Positions 1 to 9,772 of a stretch of 64,000 nucleotides of DNA are shown here, in pieces (within the stretch, counting starts at the first letter, position 1; the number at the start of each line of letters is the position of its first letter). The stretch is from positions 1-64,000 of the forward strand of contig JALQPE010000062.1 of assembly GCA_030407315.1 (NCBI GenBank), written 5' to 3'. Origin of the DNA: Asparagopsis taxiformis (lineage: Eukaryota > Rhodophyta > Florideophyceae > Bonnemaisoniales > Bonnemaisoniaceae). The translations under genes were made by a program, and so were the position numbers. Below the pieces are notes generated by a model. The model was not told the DNA's origin. It made no database searches and worked only from the letters and a program-made list of their open reading frames with translations.

Positions 1-1107
1 TGCCGAACGGAAATCAACGAGCGAGGGTATACGGTCATGGAAAATTTCGCGAATGCAACCTATCTCGATCACGTCGGACAAGTGTCCCCTTCGACTTGGG
101 TCCCATGGAAGAAATTCCTAACCAGGAATTGTTTTCGGTACTTCTTGGGAACATGGGAGGGGGAGGAGGTGCACAAGGACCCTGGGACCGGCAGCTGTGG
201 AGTCCCATTGTCAATACAGGGGACGATGAAACAGATGAGAAGACCGGAATGAGGGGAGGCTCGCTTCACGTCTACGCGCCACTGCCTGGTTGACTATGCC
301 GAGAACGACGAGTCGCGTACCGACCGGTTCAAGTTTGTGACGCGACGAGCCCTGCTGGATGTGTGGTTGGGATCCCTGTCCGGCTGATAGGGCTGGAGGA
401 GTGCGGTTTACCGGAGAAAAACTTGTCATGCCAGCATCTGGGGGACGGTTTTTGATAACGGGAAAGGGTTGTCCTCGCAGGTCCCACACAATGATTTCCC
501 TGTTCCTCCTCGCGACCGCAAAGATCAACTTCCGGGTTACTTTGTTATTGCCAACGGAGATGACCCATTCCCTATCTGGGTGTGTCCAGGGTCCCACAAG
601 TACGTCTTTTCCAAAGCGCTGGGAATTAGATATGTACGCCAAGACGATGAAGCTGAAGAAGGTAATCGTTCCGCCACGTTCAGTCTTCATCGGTCACGGC
701 CATGTACAACATGCCGGGCAGGGCAATGTCGACAGAGTTTGTCACACACGACAACGAGGTATCACACGTATTTCAGGAATGCGTCGTATCCGATTCCCGA
801 CAATGTTTCGTTTTGGTTTCATCAGGCGGTTGGGATTCGAAGAAGAAGTAATCGCCAATGCTCCGCGCCGGTCTGCCAGGCAAAGTCAACCGGCACCTGT
901 CAATGTTCGCCACAAGACAGTTGTTTACCATCCCGGTCAAGAAAGATCGTAGGCGAAGACAGGGCAGCTCGGAATCATGCGGATGAAGACGACAGAACCT
1001 CGCCAGCCTATATCCTACACAATTAGTGGGGTCCGGTGATGCCTATTCTGCCGGGAGATCCTGATTATGATGAGGACGAAGACGAAGAACAATTTTCCGA
1101 CGGCTAG
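1..1107 (+). pseudogene. ParB-2OG dioxygenase gene C, left copy: dioxygenase part only, frameshifted
   Basis: This is the 3' third of the gene seen complete to the window edge at 60981-64000. Homologous protein is read from several frames (about 37-252, 96-293 and 469-1026 among them), so the copy is broken by indels. The dioxygenase signature is visible: an H-N-D (HxD) motif near 485-495, a Pro-Gly-Ser-His strand near 590, the strand ending in HVQHAG near 705, and an RYH segment near 755 that would carry the distal His/Arg. The tail is acidic (Asp/Glu) and ends at the TAG at 1105-1107. Its frame breaks overlap but are not identical to those of the right copy. The ParB half lies outside the window. 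Confidence 0.65.
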
Positions 1108-2300
1108 ATAGCTTAACAACAACTACTTTAGGAAACAATTATCGAGAATATAATCATCTCATTTATCACTTTCAATCTATGAACCTAGTATAATGTACTT
1201 CCGTTCCATGCTTTCAAACTAGATTGTCCATTCCCTCGTGGGTTGGAGCATGATTTCCAGACGATTCCTCACATCTCTAGACTCGATGGTCTATGGTAGA
1301 AATAGCAGAACAATTGGGTTTGTACGTGCTTCATCGCCTACTTGCTTCCGGTAATGTGTGGACGTGCACGATACACGATCAACCTGAAATGGACGTCCGG
1401 TGGATGTCCAGCTCAGATGCATTGCTGGCCAGCCAGAATTCTACAATTTCGGGCACAAAAAAAAATTTGCAAAAACATCGATTTGGGCGGTCCATTGTGC
1501 CGTACGGCACACCCCCATCTCAAAAACATGTTCACATGTGCATGTTTTTGAGAATAGCCCAAATTTTAATTCAAATCAGGGTGTCTAATTTGGCCACAAC
1601 GGCCCCAGGAACCGGAGCCGCCGCCCCGATCGGGGGCTATCACTGGCGTCTGTAAGCACCAACTGTAAGCCGGAACCGGCCGCCGCCCCGATCGGGGCTA
1701 TCACTGGCTTCTATAAGCACCAACTGTAAGCCAAAATCGCGTCTCACGACGGGTCGATTTCAGGCTCAATACGCCAGGGACAGGTCTTGGTCCTTGTTTC
1801 ATCATGGTCCCCGCCCCACTCTCTCACGACCAACCTGAAATGGACGTCCGGTGGATGTCCAGCTCGATTGCACTGCTGGCCAGCCCAGAAATTCTAAAAT
1901 TTCCGAAAAATCAATTTGGTGACCCAGCATCTCCTGTGCCGAAAATTCCCGCAGTCACTTCTGATATACTATATCGTAGTAGTAGTAGTAGTCTAGACGT
2001 GTTTCGCACTTGTACGCATCAGGGAAGGCTGCACGGAAGGTTGAGACTACGCTACTTGTGTACCGCGTCGTCTGAAATAGCGAGTAGTGTTTGTTGTATA
2101 GTTGTGGAGTATGCGTCTAGTGGTTTGTAAAGCTTGCAGAACGGGATAGGGATGTGGGTGGCCCTATTTTATGAATACATGAGTACCAATATTCAAGGGG
2201 TGACAAAGCGGAAAGGCATACGTTCATACATGTTTGAGATTGCATAGTGGAGAAAATATTTACATCGAAATTTACATGGAGCAGATGGAGGTTTTAAGGA
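1108..2300. repeat. Gene-free arm of unit X with ~300-450 bp degenerate repeats
   Basis: Two related segments begin near 1383 and 1833, each opening with the GGACGTCC-containing motif ACCTGAAATGGACGTCCGG. The first also carries the 12-bp palindrome TGCCGTACGGCA and an inverted pair CAAAAACATG/CATGTTTTTG. The right unit X copy has about four such segments (59275-60720). A short TAG microsatellite lies at about 1976-1992. ORFs here read through repeats and have no recognisable domain. Confidence 0.6.
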
Positions 2301-3555
2301 TGAGGTATGAGAGGAAGAAAATTCTTCTGTGGTATGAGGATGTTTCTGTGGAGGGATGCAATCTTGGGATGGTACAGGGGGAGGTGGAAATGTACGGAGT
2401 GCGGGTTTAGAATGGAGTGTGATTCGGAGAGGAGTGCCGACAAGCATATTATGGGGATTGGGGAGACGCTGCGGGTGTTTGGGGTAGTGAGGGCGGAGGA
2501 GGTGTTTACGTGGGACCGTAGGAGGGTGCGGTTGAAGTCGCCGAGAGGAGGGGGTTTTAGGAAAGTGAGGAGAAAGAGGGGGAGGGGGTGGCGTCTGTTC
2601 TGGCTGTGGTGAGTGGGGATGTGATGGAGAAGAGGGGGTTATTGTATTTGGGGAGGGAGGGGAGTGGGAGGAAGGGTGCGAAGTGGGGGTTGATATGTGT
2701 TTCAGAGCGGGGAGGTTTCTGGGGAGACGGCGGGGGAGTGGGAGCATGGGCCGGTGGTGGTGGTGTATACGGTATCGAAGATGCGGATGGCGTGGGGGGC
2801 ATGGAGCAGCTGAGGGAGGGAGGGGATGGAGCAGGTCGGGCACGGGATGGGGAGTGAGAGGTTTTCGAAGAGTAAGCTGCAGGGGAAGTTTGTGGAGAGG
2901 GCGAAGGAGAGGGGTTGAAGGTAGAGGAGAGAGGTATTGAAGAACAATACGTTGCAAAGGTGATGGGGGAGAGCATGGTCGAGGAGATAGGGGTGTTTTT
3001 CCCTATTCTGAGGTAGTATGAGGACTGGTTATACGAAATCTGTACGGTAGAGCAGAACAGTAGGTATGGAATGGAGGTGTGCACCGTGGAAGCGGGGATA
3101 GGTAGCTGAAAATGCGTGCTAGAGTGGTATTGGGGGTGTTTGAGGTACAGTACGGGGGAGGTGAGCACCAACTGGAAGGGGTGTGAGCAAGAGGATGAAA
3201 AAATTAAAGACGAAATTGGAGTCGACCGACAAGGAAAAATAGAGTGGTCGCCGTGATGGATGCGGACATCCATGTCGAGCACGGCGACAGAAATTTCTGG
3301 GGTCGAAATTTTTGAATTTCTGAACCGGCGCCCGTCCTAGGTGGACATAGACATGGCGGAAGTCCATCCCGAGGGGGACATCCGTGGTACTAGAAACAAT
3401 GAATGTCGCCCTAGTAATACTAGACGCACTAGACCGCATGGACGTCCGGTTCTAGGCGGACATCCAAAAATACTGCAGAACATGGACGTCCGCCTAGTAA
3501 TACTAGGTGTACTAGAGGTTGTGGACGTCCACGTCCATTTCCGAGAACACAGACG
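2300..3555. other. Purine-rich tract and GGACGTCC-rich inner end of unit X; no supported gene
   Basis: From about 2400 to 2940 the plus strand is strongly G/A-rich, so both strands give long proline-rich or glycine/arginine-rich ORFs that are probably compositional. One plus-strand frame (2307-2612) reads WKCTECGFRM…DKHIM, which has a Cys pair and is conserved in the right copy (58313-58915, minus). That conservation is expected from the arms' overall similarity, so it does not prove coding. From 3335 to 3555 the sequence repeats GGACGTCC and TAGTAATACTAG motifs up to the terminus. Confidence 0.4.
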
Positions 3556-3639
3556 TTGCTGACTTACAAGAGCAGAACCGAGTTGAGAAAGGTTTAGAGG
3601 AGCCAAGATAGAATCAGCCGGTAGATCCAATAGGTTGGG

Positions 3640-3722
3640 CAAAAACAGCCCAGTTGCTCAGTCGTTAATACTGTGCAAACCAAAAATTATTGGTCGTGCG
3701 TTCGAGTCCCCAACGGAACGCC
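3640..3722 (+). other. tRNA-like module, antisense to the copia leader
   Basis: An A-box-like CAGCCCAGTTG (3646-3656, one mismatch to TRGYNNANNNG) and a B box GTTCGAGTC (3700-3708, fits GWTCRANNC) are spaced as in a tRNA promoter. Stems are imperfect, so this is a tRNA-derived sequence and not a functional tRNA gene. It runs opposite to the retroelement. Confidence 0.6.
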
Positions 3723-4153
3723 GTATTACTTTTTTCTTTCAGTTGCCTCAAGTGTCTTGAGAAAGTCCAAGTATGTCGCAAACTGCCAGGATGTCACCTG
3801 TAGTGATGACACAGTGTCAATGTGACAGTTATAGTTGACAATTGATGTCAAGATGACAGAAAAGTTTTGTCCGGAGTGCGCCGAGCGGAGCGAGGCGTAC
3901 AGGCGCCGGGGAGCGAGGCGGAGTGCAACGCGCAGAAAGAAACGAGTAAGAACGCGCGGGAAGAATGGGCAATACGAGCGAGCGAGCGAGAGGAGAAGCA
4001 CGCAACGAGCGGAGAGCGTGGGTACCGAGTAACGCAAAATGAGCGAGGAGCGAGGGCTGCTGGAAATATATGTTCGCGCGCGCCGGCGAAATTACTCACC
4101 ACTGCGCCAAAATAAAATTGAAACGACCACGAAAGCGTGCTGGGCCCATAACC

Positions 4154-4628
4154 TGTGAGAATCAAAATGGTCGCTTACCAGTGTTTACTAAAAATTGCGA
4201 GCTCACCAGATTATTTCTACTACTGGCGAGATGCGCCAACGGTGAGTCGGACAGCCTGTTCTTGGTTTGTCCAGACAGTCTGTCGTTGCCATCACCACCT
4301 GCCAATCTGGTACACGTGTGATTTCTATCATGCCATCGCCACGTGTACATATATCATAACAGTTTTCCCAGTGCCAGGACCTCAACTCGTCCTAGCATTT
4401 CTAATTACTAATTTGAATTATGACAAACAAATTAAAACTTCTGAGGCTAGTTACTCCGTAATGGAGTGTCGTAAGAGCCCCGGAGAAGTTGCTACCCGAC
4501 TAATTCGGTGACGCTGAATACAATGAGATAGGTTTCGGAGCGCTCAGAGCACTCCTTCATAGAGAAATCGAGAGTCAAAGTTTTCTCACGGAATTAGGCC
4601 TTCGAGGCCTATTCGCAGTGATTCAACA
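4154..4628 (-). repeat. copia-1-family LTR
   Basis: 475 bp with TG..CA ends (in reverse orientation TGTTGAATCA … GATTCTCACA), the same length as both copia-1 LTRs and differing at very few positions (for example the run at about 4363). It is directly followed by the half-tRNA primer-binding site, which fixes the inner edge. Confidence 0.85.
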
Positions 4629-4634
4629 TCGTAC

Positions 4635-7600
4635 ATGAGGAAAGTCATTTTACCGTTCATTCTGAAAACATGTTACCCACAAAGCATGGATACAACGTGT
4701 GAAATAGATGTAACAAAAAGCGGCTCTAGGCTTGGAAAGATGTCTCCAGGACTGTCTAGTAGCCGTAGAGCTCATTGTACTACATCGGTACGAGTCGTGC
4801 TACCGAGCACATGGGCGGAAAGGGATATACAGACCGGACCCATTCTGGACTGCATAAAGTCTAGTAAAAGGGATAATAGTGATGAAAGGGAAGATGAAGC
4901 ATATCAAATTGCTTCAGAAAGTATTGAAAACTCTTTCATTGTCAAATGCCGTTCAGCTGTTCTGAATGACCCATTCCATCGCATTTCGGTAAGTGCATCA
5001 GATCATGACGGTCACAAGATGCACAGAAAGGTATACGCCCGACATGGAGACGAGTTGAGGATCATATGTATGCCGACGACAAATCAAGAGGCCCTGGTGG
5101 CTAAGCTGGGAGGAGCCAGAACGAAACAGGGAAAGAACATCGAAACTGGAAATAATTCTAGGAGCAGAAGAAGTTTTACAGCAAGGAGTGACTGGAGAAT
5201 TGAAGCTATCATCATTGCAAGTTATCTTGCAACCGGAGAAGAACAACAAGAATCAAATATGGAAGATGTGATAGGCCCGCAAATCGATGCAATGGAAGAA
5301 ACTGAGAAAAGAAATGCGAGGCGTGTCGTCTCCACCACAACGCTCGACGGAGAACATTGCAACAATGATATTCGGGCAGGTGACGCTATCACTCTGTTTC
5401 GGCCAAAAAGTAAGTCTGATGGGAGCACATTTGAAGAGTTACTATTCGTGAACAGACATCTGAAAAAGGGACGCTCTGAACATGCGACTTTTCTCATTTG
5501 CTCCACAAGGGGAGCAACTGGGCAGCTACATCGCGAACAAATTCGGGTGAAAGACGTCCAGCTCATAGGAGCTCCAGACAGGAGTTCTAGATGGCACCCC
5601 GGCTCTAAACGTATGGATGCCTGCAGTGAGGGGAATCTTTCAGATGGCAGGAAATATATCGTATACCGATTTATGCTATATGCTGATGACTTCCAGCCGT
5701 TCACAAGCCGGAAAGGAAGTTTTGGTGGCTGCTATATGCTTCCACTAGGCATACAGCCAAGCAAGAGAGCACGCTTCCACGCAGTCCGCGTTCTTGGATT
5801 CGTTCCCCCGGGAGTTTCAACAAATGTTGTAATTGAGAGAGTTGTACCCGACATTGTGAAGGGAAGTACAGACGGTTTTCCAGCGAAAGATGCAAATGGA
5901 GAAGACGTGGTCATATTCCTGGATCCTGTTGGATTTATCGGAGATTACCCAGCTGTTTCGCATACTCTGGATGTCCGTGGACACACCAGTAATACACCAT
6001 GCCATAGCTGCATTTTCGAAAAGCAAGATATGAGCAGCAGTGGAGGTTCACGAAATGCATACACAGCATTGTTAAACAGTCAGATGAGTACGCATGCCAG
6101 AGGAATGCACCGAAACAAGCTTGTGAGGGAAGTCGCATCGCGAGATCAGCTCAAAGTTCTTGGACTAAGCCTAGATCCGATTGAGAATAAGGCACTCCAT
6201 AATTTGAGTGAATCCCTTAATCGTGTGCGGAGAGGAGTTCCTACAAACGAAGAAGGAGTTCCAGTTGTTCCTTGTCAATTCGATCCATATCGCTCTGCTG
6301 TAGTTGCCCCAGACCATCTGCTCTCCGGACTGCCTCAAGATGTGATGAATGCGACAATCACTGCAGCAACATCTGTAATTCGAAATTTTGCGGAAACAGT
6401 TCTACTGAATACCCTCCGAATGTTCTGTTTGAGTAGTCAGAGTCAGGTATTCGGGCAGAACTACCTATTATCGATGAACATGAGCGATATATTCGCTGTT
6501 CTCGTTGTAGCTCCCCAAGCATTTTATTCGGCATTTCGTATCGTCATCGGGAACTCTTGGGACGGGTATGAAAAACTTGAACGTATTCTTCGTTTGCTGA
6601 AAAAGTTTCAAATGGTTGTTGCCAGCATTCGATTCATCCCAACATGGTGGATAGATGGACTTGAGTCAACCAGGAGGTTCGAGGCCGAGAATGGCGGACG
6701 CCATGACCACATTCTAGCTCTTGTTTCAGACTATATGAAAGAACTGCATGAGGTATGCAAGAAGGATCCTATTGCAATGAAACATCTGGACAAACCGAAC
6801 TTGCATCGGTTGATAGAATTTTGCGTACATACATTACCAGCTTTTGGAGCTGCGAAACATGTGGAAGAGCTTTTATTCGAGAGAATGCACCAGCCTCTTA
6901 AAAGAGGGGTTCGAAACTCGAACCATGAGAATGAACATCTGTCATCAATGGAGCTCATCATGGCCGATGACTGGCTCGCACGAATAGCCATCACGCTGGG
7001 TGCGGTAGGTCACAATACAAAACAATGGACGTCTGCCGATTGCGGACGCGTGTATTTCGCACTAGGAAAAGGAATTTCGGAGAGTCCACATGCGACAGAA
7101 GAGGCAGCAAAAAGATGCTTCTTAAGTCCTGTATTCCATCTCATATCAGAGAGGAGCAGTACTATGGTGAGCACCCACTGTCCAATCACGCGGTGGCGAG
7201 GGGAATCTGTTGAAGACGCGAAAAATGTTCCGGCAGAAGAAACCGTCATGATGGCAAGGATACGTAAAGCTTCTGAAACTTTTCTCAGAACCAGACAGGT
7301 AAACGGGTCTCAACATGGTGAACGACTATGGTGGCTCACTGCTGCACAAAGAGTGCGCACTAGTCATGAGGGATCTGAGAGCGAATCGAGGTTAGGGCGT
7401 GCTGAACCTGGAAGCATCATTCAAGCAGTGTGCAAAGATGGATTGTATGATGCTGGTATAGTAGTACCCGCCCATAGCAGGACGAGCATGGAGGAATTCA
7501 CATGTTCTAGACGTGTCCTTTTCGTCACATTGTCCTTTTTTATTGTGGTAGGGCAAGGAGAGGAGAAGAAGGCAAAGAAATGGAAGCAGAAAACTCCATA

Positions 7601-7844
7601 TGCTGTCTGCATTCCCTTGACATGCACTGGAGACGGTATGTACGGGAAAGGTGGGAATAATACTATAGTTCACGTTGAAATGAACGACGGGGTCGGAGAA
7701 GTTCTGCACGTACATAACTGCGAGTCAGGAGTTTGTTCATACGATAGACAAAGTGGCATTGTAGAGCACAATAGTGATATTCTTTCTGGTGGTGAAGTGA
7801 GCGTCTTAACTAGAGAAGATGGATACCCACCACGTTCAGCATAG
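4635..7844 (+). CDS. Plavaka/CACTA-like DDE transposase A (5' truncated)
   Basis: A 1069-residue ORF. From about residue 345 it follows the Plavaka/tnp2-like layout: LYADDF (first acidic site, ~350), a GGCYMLPLG segment, VLGFVPPG, then IGDYPAV (second acidic site, ~435), G-H-x-x-x-x-x-C-H-x-C (~452-459), and much later a Glu-rich helix LLFERMHQPLK (~745-755) as candidate third acid. The C-terminal ~300 residues are not recognised; they end in GYPPRSA, matched by GFPPRAA in paralogue B. B has about 190 more N-terminal residues; here the copia LTR ends 6 bp before the first ATG, so the start is an artefact of truncation. The rest is uninterrupted. The family assignment is by motif order and is unsupported by any search. 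Confidence 0.7.
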   Translation: MRKVILPFILKTCYPQSMDTTCEIDVTKSGSRLGKMSPGLSSSRRAHCTTSVRVVLPSTWAERDIQTGPILDCIKSSKRDNSDEREDEAYQIASESIENSFIVKCRSAVLNDPFHRISVSASDHDGHKMHRKVYARHGDELRIICMPTTNQEALVAKLGGARTKQGKNIETGNNSRSRRSFTARSDWRIEAIIIASYLATGEEQQESNMEDVIGPQIDAMEETEKRNARRVVSTTTLDGEHCNNDIRAGDAITLFRPKSKSDGSTFEELLFVNRHLKKGRSEHATFLICSTRGATGQLHREQIRVKDVQLIGAPDRSSRWHPGSKRMDACSEGNLSDGRKYIVYRFMLYADDFQPFTSRKGSFGGCYMLPLGIQPSKRARFHAVRVLGFVPPGVSTNVVIERVVPDIVKGSTDGFPAKDANGEDVVIFLDPVGFIGDYPAVSHTLDVRGHTSNTPCHSCIFEKQDMSSSGGSRNAYTALLNSQMSTHARGMHRNKLVREVASRDQLKVLGLSLDPIENKALHNLSESLNRVRRGVPTNEEGVPVVPCQFDPYRSAVVAPDHLLSGLPQDVMNATITAATSVIRNFAETVLLNTLRMFCLSSQSQVFGQNYLLSMNMSDIFAVLVVAPQAFYSAFRIVIGNSWDGYEKLERILRLLKKFQMVVASIRFIPTWWIDGLESTRRFEAENGGRHDHILALVSDYMKELHEVCKKDPIAMKHLDKPNLHRLIEFCVHTLPAFGAAKHVEELLFERMHQPLKRGVRNSNHENEHLSSMELIMADDWLARIAITLGAVGHNTKQWTSADCGRVYFALGKGISESPHATEEAAKRCFLSPVFHLISERSSTMVSTHCPITRWRGESVEDAKNVPAEETVMMARIRKASETFLRTRQVNGSQHGERLWWLTAAQRVRTSHEGSESESRLGRAEPGSIIQAVCKDGLYDAGIVVPAHSRTSMEEFTCSRRVLFVTLSFFIVVGQGEEKKAKKWKQKTPYAVCIPLTCTGDGMYGKGGNNTIVHVEMNDGVGEVLHVHNCESGVCSYDRQSGIVEHNSDILSGGEVSVLTREDGYPPRSA

Positions 7845-8446
7845 AGTGTTCCAGCACAGTGTTTAATACATCAGTAAACCTTCGTAATTCATTTAGCAGC
7901 AGTCCTGATTAAGTCTTCCAAGAAATGCTATACAAAATTTGTACATGTCGTTTGAAGAATAGAGTGGGCTTTTGTTCCATACCCACAAATAAAGTGTATT
8001 TTGCGAATAGCGTACGCACTTGCGTACGTATGACGCCATTGGTACTAGAGATGGAGCCGCGAGTTGCAGGACTCCTAGTTCTACAAAGTTGAGTTCGCAT
8101 CATCCAATGGAGAGCCGGCACCTGGCCAATGAAGTGGAAAATAATACCCGGTATAGTTTTTTGGCTCCAGTGACAAGTGGAGTACTATGATTGATGGCAA
8201 TGGGATGGTTTTGGGAACGAAGGAATTGTGTGTGGGAAGTCCTTCGTCGAGGAATGACAGATGGCCGAATACAATTGGAGCGCGTGGAAGGTGAATCAAT
8301 AACTAATATTTCACGTTTAGACGTGTAGGGAGATCGTTTCCCGCCAAATACCACCTTGAAAGAGGAATATCTCTTGATCGTGTAGTCGGAGAGAAAAGGT
8401 ATCTTTGTTATCCTGAACGGCGTCTCTACGCGTCCAAATCTTTGCA
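7845..8446. other. Gap between transposase A and ParB-dioxygenase A
   Basis: No gene is supported; the minus-strand ORF at 8100-8702 is a shadow of the ParB gene. At 8095-8150 a fragment reading CACCTGGCCAATG…AAAATAATACCCGG matches the end of the short-TIR element at 12703-12942, so it is a remnant of the same family. A small GTACG-rich palindromic patch lies near 8010-8030. Confidence 0.5.
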
Positions 8447-9772
8447 ATGGCCGGAAGCGACACTGAGCGCGCTGCGGAACCAAAGGATACCGTCGAAAGC
8501 GTTGCAGAGAGACTTGCAACGACGGTAGGCGGTGATAAAACATCCTCCGGAGTTTCTGCTGATGGAGGGGCTCCGTCTGCAGCGGGAAGGGAGACGACAG
8601 ATAGCCAGACACCCATTCAGGGAGCAGACGCTGCCATGATAGAGGCAGCAAAAACCCTTGGCGATATATCACCATCTGGGAAAAACACTCTACGCTTTCC
8701 ATCTACTCCTGGGACGGTGAAATCGAAAAACAGAGAGAGGTCTAACGTCCGTGAAGGCGAGGGGAGTCCTGCTGGCATGGAAGCATCAGAAGAGTCTGTG
8801 ATGGGGATTGACATCAACATTGTCGAATGCAGGACTGAACCTAAAATGATCAATCCACTAGATGTTGCCAAACCGGAATCAACTTCTCGTCTTGTGCAGG
8901 AGGCCAGAGTGCGCGATCTGGTCAGCAAAATATCTACCGAGGGGTTTCTGGAAACTGGCACCCGAATGACCATCTGTGAAACAATGGGGTCAGACGGACG
9001 GAAGAAACTGCAGTGCATTGATGGAGGTCATCGTATCAGCGCTTTGCAGTCGATTGTGGAAAACAAACCGACAGTTGCTGATCGATGGAGACTGAGGAGC
9101 ATTAGCGTTGACTTCATCCGACCACCTGGAACCCGTGAAATGTTTCATCCTCTTGAAGTGATGCGAATATCGCAGAAGCTGAACGAAAAGACTCATGACG
9201 TGATAGAAGTTTCTATTGCTGACCACGTCTGTACGGTCATGAAGTTCATGATGATGAAGGGCTTGATGAAGGCGAAGGTAAATCTGTGCACAAAAGTTGT
9301 AGTCGAGAACAAGGTCATTCCAGGTTGTCAGGAAGGGATTATGATGAAGTACGTTTCGATTGCGCAGGGCTTCGGAGACGTAAATAACCCGGCGTTCGAA
9401 CATTGGTCAGCTATCCCAAGTCGATTTGCAACTGAAACTAGTCCGCCAGACTCGAAGAATATGCAGGGATGCACTGTGGACGTCCTATTCGCTTCTGCGT
9501 TTCGAAAAGCTTCGGTGGACACCAAACTTGTCATTCTAGAGCTCACTGCAATGTGGACGATGTGGAAACGTAGGAAAGGAGATGATGGTATAAGTCTAAA
9601 GACATGCGCGCAAAAGTGGTGCTACAGCATGTGTGAAATATATGACATACTTGAGAAAGCTGTACGGGAAGAAAACTTCTGGCATTCCTCACCTCATCCA
9701 TGTTTCAGGAAGTTACATGAAGTACCGGAGCCAGGTGGACGAACACGAAAAACCATACGATATCGCATTTGA
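8447..9772 (+). CDS. ParB/Srx-domain protein A, N-terminal segment
   Basis: Begins at ATG 8447 with a low-complexity Ser/Thr/Gly-rich leader. From about residue 140 it carries the ParB/sulfiredoxin-fold block shared by all ParB loci here: xSRLVxxxRVxxL…GF, then IDGGHR (~190-195, the family's GxHR/DGxHR phosphate-binding box), then VDFIRPPG, then a conserved helical block THDVxxVSIADHVC (~245). After the Trp-rich ELTAMWTMWKRRK block the frame closes at 9772, while paralogue B (52135-55017) continues. Homology resumes one frame over at 9769, so this is most likely one gene with a single-base frameshift. The role is inferred as DNA-associated; in other systems this fold is a CTPase, nuclease or targeting module. 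Confidence 0.7.
   Translation: MAGSDTERAAEPKDTVESVAERLATTVGGDKTSSGVSADGGAPSAAGRETTDSQTPIQGADAAMIEAAKTLGDISPSGKNTLRFPSTPGTVKSKNRERSNVREGEGSPAGMEASEESVMGIDINIVECRTEPKMINPLDVAKPESTSRLVQEARVRDLVSKISTEGFLETGTRMTICETMGSDGRKKLQCIDGGHRISALQSIVENKPTVADRWRLRSISVDFIRPPGTREMFHPLEVMRISQKLNEKTHDVIEVSIADHVCTVMKFMMMKGLMKAKVNLCTKVVVENKVIPGCQEGIMMKYVSIAQGFGDVNNPAFEHWSAIPSRFATETSPPDSKNMQGCTVDVLFASAFRKASVDTKLVILELTAMWTMWKRRKGDDGISLKTCAQKWCYSMCEIYDILEKAVREENFWHSSPHPCFRKLHEVPEPGGRTRKTIRYRI

Larger units (their letters stand above)
1..3555 (-). repeat. Unit X, left copy (inverted relative to 57655-62104)
   Basis: Reading the reverse complement of 57655-62104 gives this segment nearly base for base, apart from scattered substitutions and indels. 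Window position 1 corresponds to about 62104, so the repeat continues beyond the left edge. It contains the 3' part of a ParB-dioxygenase gene, about one and a half copies of a long repeat that is amplified in the right copy, a purine-rich tract, and an inner end rich in the palindrome GGACGTCC. Identity stops at 3555 (…ACAGACG), where copia leader sequence begins. The right copy stops at the same base against unrelated DNA. This suggests a defined element terminus rather than random duplication. Confidence 0.85.
3556..4628 (-). mobile_element. Truncated copia-1-family element (5' LTR plus leader)
   Basis: In reverse orientation this is one LTR (4628 down to 4154, 475 bp) followed by the primer-binding site (about 4135-4153) and the leader. 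It breaks off at 3556, about 110 bp beyond the tRNA-like module. It is nearly identical to the 5' end of copia-1 (20979-22187) but has only one copy of the 23-bp leader repeat that copia-1 has seven times. Flanks do not match (GACGT before 3557, TCGTA after 4628), so this is not a simple solo LTR. The 5' part of the element survives, cut by unit X on one side. On the other side the LTR abuts the 5'-truncated transposase gene. Confidence 0.85.

Noticed and set aside
2193..3282. Long proline-rich minus-strand ORFs (and their mirror at 58038-58665)
   Set aside because: They lie in a C/T-skewed tract where stops are rare; several frames are open at once and none has a domain. Similarity between the two copies follows from the repeat itself.
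3556..4628. Solo LTR
   Set aside because: Only 4154-4628 is LTR. The rest is primer-binding site and leader, and the flanks show no target duplication.
8100..8702. 200-codon minus-strand ORF
   Set aside because: It overlaps the start of ParB-dioxygenase A on the opposite strand and has no recognisable content.
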